Shown piece by piece: positions 15,637 through 24,606 of a stretch of DNA of 50,219 nt. The DNA is from an uncultured Fibrobacter sp. (GTDB taxonomy: Bacteria > Fibrobacterota > Fibrobacteria > Fibrobacterales > Fibrobacteraceae). The translations under genes were made by a program, and so were the position numbers. Positions within the stretch are counted from its first letter, which is position 1. The number at the start of each line of letters is the position of its first letter. A model generated the notes under the pieces. It was not told the DNA's origin. It saw nothing but the letters and a program-made list of their open reading frames with translations, and searched no databases. The stretch spans positions 1 through 50,219 of the forward strand of contig CAMKMX010000021.1 in NCBI GenBank assembly GCA_946414025.1. The letters are read 5' to 3'.

Positions 15637-16757
15637 TAGAGTACAGGCTAAATGGTCCAGCTTCTCAAGAGCGCCAGCGGATTCGGCTCATGTCGGCTCT
15701 GCGGGAGAACCGTTTTCCTCAGGCCATCTTGATTGACGGCCCTGCAGGAATCGGCAAGAAGGCCCTGGCTATGGAAATATCCAAGGCCCTGCAGTGCGAG
15801 AACAAGGAAATGCGCCCTTGCGGGAAATGTTTCGGCTGCAAGCTGGCCATGGACGCAGGCGTCACCGACGGTTGGGTGGTGCCCATGGAGTCCAAGGAGG
15901 CTCACGCCCGGAGTGCCGCCGACGTTTCTGCCGGTAGTACCGCCAAGACGGTGCAGGACTACAAGCTGGCCTACATTTCGGAGATTTTCAAGAATCCTTA
16001 CCGCATAGACATTTTCAATGCCGCCGCCGAAATTTCGGTGGAGCTTATCCGTTCCATGACAGGCGCGTTCGCCCTGAAAGGGGACCGTGTCCGCGTGATT
16101 ATCGTGGCCGAGGCAGACCGCATGAACGACTCTGCGGCAAATGCATTCTTGAAGACGTTGGAAGAGGTTCCGCCGGACACTTACTTTATTTTGACCACCA
16201 GTTCCCGCGAAAAACTTTTGCAGACTATTCGCTCCCGCTGCTTGGCACTCCACTTGTTGCCCCTCAGCGACAAGGAGGTTCGCGAAGAAACCCTCCGTAT
16301 GTTGGGTGAGGACGCCGACGAAGATAGCGTCACCGACGACGTGGTGGGGCTTGCGGTAGGCTCTCCAGGCAAGGCCCTCTACTACGTGGAACACGGGGCC
16401 CGGTGGTGCGCCATGGCGGTGGATTTTCTGCTGATGAGCCTTCGTGGGGATTACGGCGATTTGTTTGTCGCCCTGAAAGAAGCGGATTTTGAAGACCCCC
16501 TGGAGGCGAACCGTTTTCTGGACGTGCTGGGCTACTTGATTTCGGACCTGCTGCGCGCCAAGTCCGGAGCGCCCCTGCGGATACCGGACACCACCGGCCG
16601 CGTCCATCTGGAAAATTTCCCGAGGGTGAACGTAGATGCCCTGGAAATGGCATTGAAAGACGTGCAGGAAACCATGTCACGTATTGCTACCCGCAGGTCC
16701 ACGGAAACCATGTGCCTGCAGGCCCTGGCCATCAAGCTCTTTGAAGGATATAAATGA
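15633..16757 (+). CDS. holB: DNA polymerase III subunit delta' (clamp-loader AAA protein)
   Basis: This 374-residue protein is the delta'/HolB type of clamp-loader subunit. Walker A DGPAGIGKK lies near residue 36, a zinc-binding CGKCFGC near 62-68, VAEADRMN near 150, and LEEVPPDTYFILTTSSREKLLQTIRSRC near 165-193 carries the sensor and SRC arginine-finger motif. A gamma/tau (DnaX) identity is less likely given the length. ATG overlaps the envC stop (ATGATAG), with GAAGGA upstream, so translation is coupled. The gene overlaps recJ by four bases. Confidence 0.87.
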   Translation: MIEYRLNGPASQERQRIRLMSALRENRFPQAILIDGPAGIGKKALAMEISKALQCENKEMRPCGKCFGCKLAMDAGVTDGWVVPMESKEAHARSAADVSAGSTAKTVQDYKLAYISEIFKNPYRIDIFNAAAEISVELIRSMTGAFALKGDRVRVIIVAEADRMNDSAANAFLKTLEEVPPDTYFILTTSSREKLLQTIRSRCLALHLLPLSDKEVREETLRMLGEDADEDSVTDDVVGLAVGSPGKALYYVEHGARWCAMAVDFLLMSLRGDYGDLFVALKEADFEDPLEANRFLDVLGYLISDLLRAKSGAPLRIPDTTGRVHLENFPRVNVDALEMALKDVQETMSRIATRRSTETMCLQALAIKLFEGYK

Positions 16758-18451
16758 CCGAAGACCTGGTGGCATCGACCCTTTCTATGGAATTGGGAAT
16801 CCCCCATCTGGTGGCGAGATTCCTGGTGTCCCGCGGGTACAAGTCCGTGGGCGAGGTGCAGAAGCTCATGGCCGGAAGCGCAGACGACGTGCTTTCGCCT
16901 TGGCTGATGCTTGGAATGGATCGGGCCATCCAGTGGATTATGGATGTGCGGGAGCGCAAGGAAAAGGTTTTTATCTTCGGTGATTACGACTTGGACGGCA
17001 TGACCTCGGTAACCCTGTTGACCAGGGGCCTGCAAGAGGCGGGCATCGAATCCGAGTGGAGGCTCCCCAGCCGTTTTGGTGACGGATATGGCCTGTCTAT
17101 GTCGGCGGTAGATGAAATGTTCAAGTCCGGCGCACGGAACGTGATTACGGTAGATACGGGCATTACCGCCAACGGTGAAATCGCCTACGCCAAGGAACTG
17201 GGCATGGCGGTGATGGTGATAGACCATCACCAGCCTTCTGGAGATGGCCTGCCTCCTTGCGACGTGCTCTTGGACCCTCACCAGGTAGGGGATACTTACC
17301 CGAATCCTGAACTTTGTGGCGTGGGCGTTTCTTACAAGTTCATTTGCGCCCTGTTCGAAAAGCTGGGCAAGCCCGTTCCCGAAAAATACCTGGACTTGGT
17401 GGCCCTCGGAACACTTGCAGACCTGGTGGGTATGACTCCCGAAAACAGGGCTTTTACCAAGGCGGGCCTCAGACGGTTGCAGAACAGCGAATGGCCCGGA
17501 CTCCAGGCGCTGTACAATTCCCTGCAGAAGCCGGGAAGCCTTGTGGGTGGCATCGACGTGATGTACAAGTTTGCGCCCCTGCTGAACGCCCCCGGCCGTA
17601 TGGAAAGGCCCGACCCGGCGCTAAAACTGTTGCTGTGCGAAAACAAGGCTGACGCCCCGACGCTCCTTTCGGAGCTGAAGGACTGGAACGCACGCCGCAA
17701 GCAGAAAGAAGCGGAAATTACTGACATGGCCATGGAGCAGGTCCAGAACATTTACGGCGAAAACATTCCGCCGGTGCTGTTGGTGGCCGGCGAGAATTGG
17801 CATGTAGGCGTCATCGGGATCGTGTCCGCAAAACTCGCGCAGGAATTCAACCGCCCCACGGCGGTGCTTTCGGTAATGGAAGGAATGGCTCATGCCAGTG
17901 CCCGTGCCGTTCCCGGATTCAACTGGCACAAGGCCCTCTTTGAATCTCGGGACTTGTTCGACCGTTGGGGAGGCCACGCCAACGCCGCCGGATTCTCGCT
18001 CCCTGCAGGTAAGATTCAGGAACTGCAGGGCCGCATTCTCGTATCGGCGAAGGAACAGGGCTACACCGGCGAAGTCCCTCGTGAGACGGGCGGACAGAAT
18101 TACGACATCCAGGTGGCCTTGGGCGAGCTCCTTGTGGACCCCACCAACAAGAACGGCGCAACGGTGCTGGACTATTTCGACAAGATGGAACCTTTCAGCG
18201 GGAACTTCCCGTATCCTGTGTTCCGGGCCGAAAACGTGAAGGTTCATCGGCTGCGGGAACTTCGTGGCGGCCACCTGCAGATGGAAGTCTCCCAGGCGGG
18301 GAGTCCGGCGTTTTCGGCTATTGCCTTCGGGCTCCGCAAGTGCAAGGCCCTCATCGGCAAGAGCCATCGGGTGACCATCGTGTTCGAACCCACCTGGAAC
18401 TATTACAACGGTAGGCGTTCCTTGCAGCTCTGCATCAAGTCCATCGAGTAG
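16754..18451 (+). CDS. recJ: Single-stranded-DNA exonuclease RecJ
   Basis: This 565-residue protein is RecJ, the 5'-3' ssDNA exonuclease of recombination and mismatch repair. The DHH motifs are visible: FGDYDLDGMTSV near residue 77, VDTG near 135, VIDHHQPSGD near 155, and the C-terminal DHHA1 motif with GGHANAAGF near 410, followed by the OB-fold region. Length is normal. The start overlaps the holB stop as ATGA. It belongs to the ftsX-envC-holB-recJ operon. Confidence 0.95.
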   Translation: MTEDLVASTLSMELGIPHLVARFLVSRGYKSVGEVQKLMAGSADDVLSPWLMLGMDRAIQWIMDVRERKEKVFIFGDYDLDGMTSVTLLTRGLQEAGIESEWRLPSRFGDGYGLSMSAVDEMFKSGARNVITVDTGITANGEIAYAKELGMAVMVIDHHQPSGDGLPPCDVLLDPHQVGDTYPNPELCGVGVSYKFICALFEKLGKPVPEKYLDLVALGTLADLVGMTPENRAFTKAGLRRLQNSEWPGLQALYNSLQKPGSLVGGIDVMYKFAPLLNAPGRMERPDPALKLLLCENKADAPTLLSELKDWNARRKQKEAEITDMAMEQVQNIYGENIPPVLLVAGENWHVGVIGIVSAKLAQEFNRPTAVLSVMEGMAHASARAVPGFNWHKALFESRDLFDRWGGHANAAGFSLPAGKIQELQGRILVSAKEQGYTGEVPRETGGQNYDIQVALGELLVDPTNKNGATVLDYFDKMEPFSGNFPYPVFRAENVKVHRLRELRGGHLQMEVSQAGSPAFSAIAFGLRKCKALIGKSHRVTIVFEPTWNYYNGRRSLQLCIKSIE

Positions 18452-18457
18452 GCGGTT

Positions 18458-18961
18458 ATGATTAAACGGAACTTTCCACTGATCGTGCTGTTCCTGGTGT
18501 TCTTGGGCCTGCTGGACTTTATCTGGCAGGTGACGCCCTACAAGGCTCCCGTGGGTCAAGAGCCCGAGTCAGCGGTTGCAGGGCCAGAAAAGTCCAGGGC
18601 CTTTACGGGCCGCATGGACATGCCGAACCTGGACGACATCTACGTGCTGGACAATTCCGCAGGTCGTGATGTGGAAGCCCTGGAAAAATACATCCAGGGT
18701 CGTGCCGCGGGCCTGCACTGGCTCGGTCAGGAGCATTTCAAGAAGAAGGGCGCCGACGATATTCGCCTGGGGCTCCATCTGGTGGTGGATTCCCTCGGAA
18801 TCTTTACCTGCAAGGAGATTCTCTTTTCCGATGCCGACGACGAAACCTTCGAGCGGAAACTCAAGGACCACATCGAATACTTTTGGCGCTACAAGAAAAG
18901 CGAAAACGGGGTGACCGATTTCTGGATACCCCTCCGCTGGAAAGCGAAATACTCCAAATAA
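18458..18961 (+). CDS. Membrane-anchored protein with a TonB-like C-terminal domain
   Basis: This 167-residue protein has an N-terminal anchor (about 6-25) and a periplasmic part. Residues of about 105-160 (DDIRLGLHLVVDSLGIFTCKEILFSDADDETFERKLKDHIEYFWRY and a final FWIPLRW) show the beta-alpha-beta pattern of TonB/AgmX C-terminal domains. The Pro-rich spacer of TonB is absent. It follows recJ by 6 bp. It could be an energy-transducing or gliding-related partner; specific function is unknown. Confidence 0.55.
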   Translation: MIKRNFPLIVLFLVFLGLLDFIWQVTPYKAPVGQEPESAVAGPEKSRAFTGRMDMPNLDDIYVLDNSAGRDVEALEKYIQGRAAGLHWLGQEHFKKKGADDIRLGLHLVVDSLGIFTCKEILFSDADDETFERKLKDHIEYFWRYKKSENGVTDFWIPLRWKAKYSK

Positions 18962-18984
18962 AAAACGCAGGACTTTGCCTGCGT
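18960..18984 (-). terminator. Intrinsic terminator for the minus-strand gene
   Basis: ACGCAGG and CCTGCGT form a 7-bp stem around six bases, followed by six Ts on the minus strand. It lies directly after the convergent plus-strand stop codon. Confidence 0.75.
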
Positions 18985-19061
18985 CACCATGTTGCGTTCG
19001 TCACCCCCGAGGGCCCTATCGGCCTTCGGCCTCCAGGATGACAGGGGGCCCGTTTTCAGTA

Positions 19062-19487
19062 TCATCCCTTCAGAATAGCCAGCAACTGGTCGGCCTTCTT
19101 CTCGATAAGGATGAAGGCTTCGAACATGCGGGCTTCGCGCCATTTGGTAAGGTACTTGCCCCACCATTCGGTGGCAATTTCGTCCGGAGATTTTTTGTCT
19201 TTTTCGTTTTGGTACCAGATTTCCTTGGAGACTTCCCTGATGACGGCGGCCATGTCGGCGGCAGGCTGCAAAGAACCCTTGCAGAGAAGCAGGGCCCGCA
19301 GGTTGTCTAGCAGGATTTCGTCGGTGGGGGAGTCGGAATCGTCACGGGCGCAGTCCCAGATTTCTCCACGGTGACGCTCTGTCCAAGAAAGCAGATGGCT
19401 TTCGGTCTCTTTCAGTTCGCCTTTGGCGAGTTTTTCCTCTACCGCCTCGCGGGGGTAATAGATGCTGTTGGGGTAAAATTCAATCAT
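19062..19487 (-). CDS. Small cytoplasmic protein of unknown function
   Basis: This 141-residue protein has no signal peptide or membrane segment and is helix-rich with many Glu, Lys and Trp. It reads [20 protein letters not shown] at the start and [43 protein letters not shown] at the end. I do not recognise a family. AGGA lies before the ATG, and a terminator lies downstream at 18960-18984. It is separated from tRNA-Leu by 22 bp and could share its promoter, since both are read on the minus strand. Confidence 0.6.
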   Translation of the reverse strand: MIEFYPNSIYYPREAVEEKLAKGELKETESHLLSWTERHRGEIWDCARDDSDSPTDEILLDNLRALLLCKGSLQPAADMAAVIREVSKEIWYQNEKDKKSPDEIATEWWGKYLTKWREARMFEAFILIEKKADQLLAILKG

Positions 19488-19509
19488 AGGCGTCCTAAAA
19501 AGCCATTAG

Positions 19510-19592
<83 letters not shown>

Positions 19593-19607
19593 CGTTGGCG
19601 TGGCTCA

Positions 19608-19613
19608 AATATA
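19608..19613 (-). promoter_or_regulatory. -10 element of tRNA-Leu
   Basis: On the minus strand TATATTTG starts 21 nt before the mature 5' end, leaving a leader of about 8 nt if transcription begins 6-7 nt after the hexamer. This calibrates TATATT as a -10 sequence in this genome. Confidence 0.5.
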
Positions 19614-19626
19614 TAAAAATCCCTGA

Positions 19627-20565
19627 CTAGGATTGGCGCGAGGGGGTATAGTTCGCCAGGTATTCCTTCATTTCCTGGATGTAGGTCTGGCATATGGAGG
19701 AAATGTTGAAGTTCTTCTTGACGATGTATCCGATTTCCATGGTGCGGTCGTCCTTGCCCTTGCTGTCTTTGAAGGGAACGGCCACGTAGTCGGAACCGTT
19801 GATTTCTTCGCTGATAATTCCCGAACAGAGGGTGTATCCGTTGAGCCCCACCATCAGGTTCAACATGGTGGCTCGGTCATTGGCCTTGATGGTCCGGTGG
19901 TATTCGTTTGTGCTTAAAATCTCTTCGGCAAAGTAGTAGGTGCCGCTTTCGCTCTGTTCAAAGGAGAGGCAGGGGTAGTCCGAAAGGTCGTGCAGGTTTA
20001 CAGACTTGCGGCTTGCCAGAGGGTGGTTTTTCCACATGTAGGCGTAGGCCTTGCAGTCAATCAGGTGGTGGAATTCCAGATCTTTTTCCTTGAACAGGTA
20101 GTTGATGTACTTGCGGTTGAAATCGCTCAAGTACAAGATGCCGATTTCGCTCTTGAGGGTGGCCACGTCGTCGATGACTTCTTTGGTCTTGGTTTCCCGG
20201 AGGGCGAACTCGTATTCGTCGGAGTCGGACTTTTTGACCATCTCCACAAAGGCCTTGACGGCAAAGGAATAGTGCTGTGTGGAGATGGCGAACTTTCTCT
20301 TTTGACGCACGCCGTCGCTGTAGTGCTCCAGAACCGTTTCGTAGTGGTGGTACAGCTGGCTTGCCTGGGCGATAAACTCTTCGCCTTCGACGGTGAGGGA
20401 GACCCCACGGCTGGTGCGGTTAAAGATGACGATGCCGATTTCGTCTTCCAGGTCGTGGATGGCCGCCGTGAGAGACGGTTGAGAAATAAACAGGTTCTCG
20501 GCTGCCTTGTTGAAGGAGCCGACCTTTGCGATGCCGATGGCGTAACGAATTTGCTGGAGAGTCAT
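19627..20565 (-). CDS. LysR-type transcriptional regulator
   Basis: This 312-residue LysR regulator has an N-terminal winged helix-turn-helix ([53 protein letters not shown], about 6-60) and a periplasmic-binding-like effector domain. It lies downstream of the cytX-pdxY-radical SAM operon on the same strand. A T-N11-A palindrome at 20660-20674 before this gene matches one before cytX at 23496-23510, so it probably controls itself and that operon. The effector is unknown; a vitamin B6 or thiamin-related compound is an inference from the neighbours. A heptamer array occupies its leader. Confidence 0.9.
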   Translation of the reverse strand: MTLQQIRYAIGIAKVGSFNKAAENLFISQPSLTAAIHDLEDEIGIVIFNRTSRGVSLTVEGEEFIAQASQLYHHYETVLEHYSDGVRQKRKFAISTQHYSFAVKAFVEMVKKSDSDEYEFALRETKTKEVIDDVATLKSEIGILYLSDFNRKYINYLFKEKDLEFHHLIDCKAYAYMWKNHPLASRKSVNLHDLSDYPCLSFEQSESGTYYFAEEILSTNEYHRTIKANDRATMLNLMVGLNGYTLCSGIISEEINGSDYVAVPFKDSKGKDDRTMEIGYIVKKNFNISSICQTYIQEMKEYLANYTPSRQS

Positions 20566-20572
20566 GGTTGTA

Positions 20573-20621
20573 GTTCGGATTTCGGAATACGGAGTTGGGA
20601 GTTGGTATTAGAAGGTTAGTA
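20573..20621. repeat. Heptamer array (GTTCGGA type) upstream of lysR
   Basis: Seven tandem 7-mers: GTTCGGA, TTTCGGA, ATACGGA, GTTGGGA, GTTGGTA, TTAGAAG, GTTAGTA. It starts 8 bp from the lysR start codon. Confidence 0.6.
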
Positions 20622-20659
20622 TGGAAGATGTATTTCCTATGTGTTTGGTAGGAATAAAT

Positions 20660-20674
20660 ATAGGAAAAAGCTAT
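20660..20674. promoter_or_regulatory. LysR-type operator candidate 1
   Basis: ATAGGAAAAAGCTAT has the inverted arms ATAG/CTAT and the T-N11-A spacing of LysR boxes. It differs by one base from the opposite-strand reading of 23496-23510, and the match extends one more base (A). Confidence 0.5.
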
Positions 20675-20711
20675 AGCTTTTACAAGATTGTATGAACAAA
20701 ATAAGCTGAAA

Positions 20712-21371
20712 TTAGTCTTCGAAGGGGCGGACCCTCAGGGTGACACCCAGCTTTTCGCAGGTCTTGCGGCAGATTTCGATTTTTTCTTCGGACATGACCT
20801 TTTCTACGACGGTCAAGACCACATTCGGCACGAACTGCTTTGCCTTGACGGCGAAATCCTTCAGGGCATCGTAGGATTGGATGCCGAACTTGGACCGTGT
20901 AAGGGCCAAAAATTCTTCGGCGTCCGGTGCGTTCAATGAGATGGAGACGGTGTCGAAGCGGCCTTTCAGTTCGGGCGTTATGTCTTTCCCGTGGATCAGG
21001 TTTGCAAGTCCGTTGGTGTTCACTCGGACCTTCAGGTTCGGGTATTTCGCCTTCAGCTGGTCGATAATCTTGCACACGTCGCCCAGACGTTCCAGGGGTT
21101 CGCCGAAACCGCAGAAAATCAGCTCGTGAATGACGGAAAGGTCAAAGGCGTCGAATTCTTCCATCACGGTTTCTACGCTGGGCTCGCCGCCCTTGAGCCA
21201 GAGGGAGTTTCCTTCCATCATCTTCTTGGTCTGGCGCAGGCAAAAGACGCAGCTACAGGGGCAGCGGTTGGTGATGTTCACATAGACATTCTTTCCGGTC
21301 AAATCGCCGCTGTCCTTGAGGTTCAGGTAGCCCGCCTGTCCCACCTTTCCGGTAACCGTATATAAAATCAT
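20712..21371 (-). CDS. Radical SAM protein of the TatD-associated type
   Basis: This 219-residue protein binds a 4Fe-4S cluster through CPCSCVFC (CxxxCxxC, near residues 38-45) in YVNITNRCPCSCVFCLRQ. The context NSLWLKGGEPSVETVMEE and ELIFCGFGEPLERL matches the family named radical SAM, TatD-linked. No C-terminal SPASM domain is present. The substrate is unknown. It overlaps pdxY by four bases, so it belongs to the cytX-pdxY operon, and no tatD lies nearby. A role in vitamin metabolism is only suggested by this position. Confidence 0.8.
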   Translation of the reverse strand: MILYTVTGKVGQAGYLNLKDSGDLTGKNVYVNITNRCPCSCVFCLRQTKKMMEGNSLWLKGGEPSVETVMEEFDAFDLSVIHELIFCGFGEPLERLGDVCKIIDQLKAKYPNLKVRVNTNGLANLIHGKDITPELKGRFDTVSISLNAPDAEEFLALTRSKFGIQSYDALKDFAVKAKQFVPNVVLTVVEKVMSEEKIEICRKTCEKLGVTLRVRPFED

Positions 21372-22201
21372 TTATCCTCCTCCGTCAGGTCGCGAAGGTA
21401 CATCTCGACGCAAAGCCCCCAATGGGTGGGCACGTTGTTCTTTTCGCAATAGGTAATGCACTTGGAGGCGAATTCGGTGGCCCGCTTTACGGAGTCGTAG
21501 AAACTGTGCCCGTTCAGGTACATGCCCGCAATGACGGCGCTAATCACGTCGCCGGTTCCGCTCCGGTCTCCTCCGATGCGGTCCACCATGATAGTCTTGG
21601 GCGATTCGCCACGGCTGAAAACAAAATTCATGATTTGTTTGTCGTGGTGGATTCCCGTAACCACGATGTGCTTGGGCCCCTGGAAACTCAGTTGCTGGCA
21701 CATGGCTTCCAGTTCGGCTAGCGAAAAGTCGCCATCCCGATAGTCCACGTCCATCAGAGAGCAAAGCTCCGTCAGGTTGGGCGTCAAGATGTCTGCGTGG
21801 CGGATCAGGTCCTTCATCTTGTTGCAGAGGGCCGGCGTGTAGGTCTTGTAAAGCCGTCCGTAGTCGCCCATCACCGGGTCCACCAGGGTGAATACGCCCT
21901 CTTTCTTGAAGGTCTTGATAAAATCGACGACGATGTCCACCTGCTCTTCGGAACCTAAAAATCCCGTGGCGATGGCGTCGAAGGACATGTCCAGTTTCTT
22001 GTAGGTGTCGATGTAGTCCCGCATGCGGGGGGTGTAATCGTCAAAGTAGTATTCCGGAAATTGCGTATGGGTCGAAAGGATTGCAGTAGGCACGGCAACG
22101 GCCTGGATTTTCATGGCCGAAACCACAGGCGCCATGACGGCGATGGAGCACCGTCCGAAACCTGTAATGTCATTGATTAACGCAATCTTTTTCTGAGGCA
22201 T
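21368..22201 (-). CDS. pdxY: Pyridoxamine/pyridoxal kinase
   Basis: This 277-residue ribokinase-fold enzyme phosphorylates pyridoxal or pyridoxamine for the B6 salvage pathway. The N-terminus INDITGFGRCSIAVMAPVVSAMKIQAVAVPTAILSTHTQFP is typical of pyridoxamine kinases, DPVMGDYGRLY is the substrate motif, TPNLTEL follows, and DRIGGDRSGTGDVISAVIAG carries the GTGD anion hole and catalytic Asp. A hydroxymethylpyrimidine kinase (ThiD) identity is less likely given these words. It starts 2 bp after the cytX stop. Confidence 0.85.
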   Translation of the reverse strand: MPQKKIALINDITGFGRCSIAVMAPVVSAMKIQAVAVPTAILSTHTQFPEYYFDDYTPRMRDYIDTYKKLDMSFDAIATGFLGSEEQVDIVVDFIKTFKKEGVFTLVDPVMGDYGRLYKTYTPALCNKMKDLIRHADILTPNLTELCSLMDVDYRDGDFSLAELEAMCQQLSFQGPKHIVVTGIHHDKQIMNFVFSRGESPKTIMVDRIGGDRSGTGDVISAVIAGMYLNGHSFYDSVKRATEFASKCITYCEKNNVPTHWGLCVEMYLRDLTEEDK

Positions 22202-22203
22202 GT

Positions 22204-23409
22204 TTACGCCGATTTAACCTTGTTTTTCAAGACCCAAATATAGGAAATTGCGGCGGATACGATAACGGATATGAGTGTAGGTCCAAGGAACACGGACTCT
22301 AAATGGACCGTTACCTGGTAAACGACAAAGCCTGCAAGCCAGGCGAAGAGATTCCAGAGCCAGAACGCCTTGCCGGTCCGCCCTTGTTTGTCCAAAAAGA
22401 ACGACACCAGAAGAACGGCGGCCATGGGCGCAAAGACCGAAGCGATGAGGTAGAGGAAACCGATGTAGTGGTCCATGATTCCGGAGATGGCAAGGACGGC
22501 GCTGATGGCGCTTACCACAACGCCTGTGATTTTCGGATTGAGTTTGTGGACGATAGCCTTTGCCGATTCACCTGCGGAATTTGCCGCAAGGAAGTTGGTG
22601 GTGACCGTCGAAAGCACCACGATGATGATTCCGGGGATTCCAAGGCCCGCCAGGAGAATGGCCTGGGCGATATCGTTTCCGACACCGGCGCTTGCAATTT
22701 CAAGCCCGATAAAGTACATCCAGAAACTGGCGACGGTGTAGGCGATGGCGGAAACAGCCGTGGCGCGCGCAGGCTTTTCTACATCTTTGGTGTAGTCCGA
22801 AATTACCGGAAGCCAAGAAAGAGGCAGGGCCATGGAGATTTCGAAGATGCTCCAGAAACCGAGGCTATGGCCTGCGGCACTGTTTACTCCGGAGGCAGAG
22901 ACGTTTGCAAGAGAGCTGCCGACGCCGAACAATTTAACAGTCAGGGCCACCAGCAAAACGGTCAGCACCGCCATCACAACGGTAGTGACCTTCGCAAAAC
23001 GGCGCAGGCCCACAAAAACCCAGAGAGCGATGAGAGCCGCCAGCACTACGCAGGTCAGAGGAAACGAAATGGGCAAGTGTAGCCCTGCTAGCACGGTAGC
23101 GCCCTGGGCGTTCAGCACGGCAATCCAGGCCACTAGCTGAAACAGGTTCAAGGAAGCAAAAAACTTGGAACCGTAGGACCCATAGACAGAAGCCGTAGTT
23201 TCCATGGCATTCAGGCGAATGCGGGCACCGATAAGGCCCACAAAGAAAAGGAAGATACCGCCGATGACATGCCCAAGAACCAGAGGCAGCCATAAGGAAC
23301 CTGGAGCGGCCTCCGCACCGATTTCAATTCCTGCTTCAATTTCGGAAACGGAAACGGCCACGCCGAACCAGATGATGGCATTTGTAAAGAGACCAGTGCG
23401 TTTTTCCAT
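22204..23409 (-). CDS. cytX: CytX-like vitamin-precursor permease (NCS1 family)
   Basis: This 401-residue membrane protein with about 12 segments is like CytX/CodB permeases. Evidence is IIWFGVAVSVSEIEAGIEIG, LVLGHVIGGIFLFFVGLIGARIRLNAMETTASVYGSYGSKFFASLNLFQLVAW at the start. CytX is predicted to carry hydroxymethylpyrimidine in thiamin salvage. Here it leads an operon with pyridoxal kinase and no thi genes, and I see no TPP riboswitch in the 155-bp leader, so pyridoxal or pyridoxine may be the substrate. GAGAGGA precedes the ATG. TATATTTG lies near 23440 and a LysR-type palindrome at 23496. Confidence 0.82.
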   Translation of the reverse strand: MEKRTGLFTNAIIWFGVAVSVSEIEAGIEIGAEAAPGSLWLPLVLGHVIGGIFLFFVGLIGARIRLNAMETTASVYGSYGSKFFASLNLFQLVAWIAVLNAQGATVLAGLHLPISFPLTCVVLAALIALWVFVGLRRFAKVTTVVMAVLTVLLVALTVKLFGVGSSLANVSASGVNSAAGHSLGFWSIFEISMALPLSWLPVISDYTKDVEKPARATAVSAIAYTVASFWMYFIGLEIASAGVGNDIAQAILLAGLGIPGIIIVVLSTVTTNFLAANSAGESAKAIVHKLNPKITGVVVSAISAVLAISGIMDHYIGFLYLIASVFAPMAAVLLVSFFLDKQGRTGKAFWLWNLFAWLAGFVVYQVTVHLESVFLGPTLISVIVSAAISYIWVLKNKVKSA

Positions 23410-23495
23410 AAATTTGTCCTCTCTTTTAACAAATTTGTGCGCAAATATAGAAGAGTCAAGGATGTTTGTCTAATACGCAATTTTTAGAGCAGGAT

Positions 23496-23510
23496 ATAGC
23501 TTTTTTCTAT
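23496..23510. promoter_or_regulatory. LysR-type operator candidate 2
   Basis: Read on the minus strand this is ATAGAAAAAAGCTAT, a T-N11-A palindrome. It lies about 50 bp upstream of TATATTTG in the cytX leader, a usual place for an activator site. Confidence 0.5.
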
Positions 23511-23564
23511 TACTTGTCCTGTATTTTATGAATTGTGGTGTACCAGGAAACGTTTTTTGGGGGA

Positions 23565-24536
23565 TTACAGAAATCCGTGGGGCTTGAACCCGAGCCCTTT
23601 CACCAGCTCGAAATCCTTGCAACTGTTGACGCCGGCGGTAGTGAGCATGTCGTCGGTGATGGCCGCATTGGCCCCGCTCTTGAAAGCACGCTTGCCGTCG
23701 TCACCCAAGACGCCACGACCACCTGCCAGGCGGATAAATGCCTTCGGGTTGATAAAGCGGTAGATGGCCACGATGCGGCAGAACTCGTCGTTCGTGAGCT
23801 TCGGGAGATTCTCGTAGGGCGTGCCCGGGATAGCGTTCAACACGTTTACCGGAGTAGATTTTACACCGAGGGCGCGCAGGTCGAGGCACATGTCGATGCG
23901 GTCTTCCATGGTCTCGCCGAGACCCATGATGCCGCCGCTGCAGATTTCGAGCCCTGCGGCAAGGGCGTTCTGGAGGGTTGCAATCTTGTCGTCGTAGGTG
24001 TGGGTGGTGCACACGTCGGGAAAGTGCCTGCGGTAAGTTTCCAGGTTGTTGTGGAAGCGGGTAAGGCCCGCTTCTTTCAGCTTGTCGAACTGTTCCCTGT
24101 TCAGGAGGCCTGCCGAAAGGCATACGGAAAGTTTCGTCTCCTTTTTGAGCCTGCGGATGGCTTCGGAAATTTGCTCCACGTCCCGATTCGAAAGCGTTCG
24201 GCCTGAGGTGACGATGGAGTAGCGGGGAATGCCGGCGGCTTCTTTCTTCTTGGCGTCGGCTACGATTTCGTCGGCGCTGAGGAGTTTGTATTCGGGAGCT
24301 CCGGTGTGGTAGTAGCTGCTCTGGGCGCAGTACTTGCAGTTTTCGGAGCAGCGTCCGCTGCGGGCGTTCACGATGGAGCAAAAGTCGAAGTCGTTGCCGT
24401 GGAATTTTTCACGTATTTCGTTGGCGGCGTCGCAGAGTTCGTCCAGGTCTTCGTTTAAAAGCCGGATGGCGTCATCGCGGGTGGTTTCGTAACCGTCGTT
24501 AATAATCTTGCTCTTTAGGTCTTGAATGAAGGACAT
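23565..24536 (-). CDS. bioB: Biotin synthase
   Basis: This 323-residue radical SAM enzyme inserts sulfur into dethiobiotin, the last step of biotin synthesis. CSENCKYCAQSSYY gives the CxxxCxxC ligands near residues 55-62, and SGGIMGLGETMEDRIDM and VNVLNAIPGTPYE match BioB. ATG 24536 is chosen over an in-frame ATG at 24584, because AAGGAATT lies just upstream and the longer version would translate a palindromic repeat. No other bio genes are here. argF lies upstream on the same strand with a hairpin repeat between. Confidence 0.95.
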   Translation of the reverse strand: MSFIQDLKSKIINDGYETTRDDAIRLLNEDLDELCDAANEIREKFHGNDFDFCSIVNARSGRCSENCKYCAQSSYYHTGAPEYKLLSADEIVADAKKKEAAGIPRYSIVTSGRTLSNRDVEQISEAIRRLKKETKLSVCLSAGLLNREQFDKLKEAGLTRFHNNLETYRRHFPDVCTTHTYDDKIATLQNALAAGLEICSGGIMGLGETMEDRIDMCLDLRALGVKSTPVNVLNAIPGTPYENLPKLTNDEFCRIVAIYRFINPKAFIRLAGGRGVLGDDGKRAFKSGANAAITDDMLTTAGVNSCKDFELVKGLGFKPHGFL

Positions 24537-24558
24537 TTTTAATTCCTTTAAAAAGGAG

Positions 24559-24582
24559 ATGCCCGCACAAGGCGGGCATGAC
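24559..24582. repeat. Palindromic GATGAC-type repeat between argF and bioB
   Basis: ATGCCCGC and GCGGGCAT form an 8-bp stem around ACAAG, followed by GAC. It could attenuate transcription from argF into bioB or stabilise the mRNA end. Confidence 0.7.
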
Positions 24583-24606
24583 AATTTTAACTTTTCCCGC
24601 TATTTA

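Noticed and set aside
23410..23530. TPP riboswitch before cytX
   Set aside because: The leader lacks the CTGAGA and related conserved words of the THI element.
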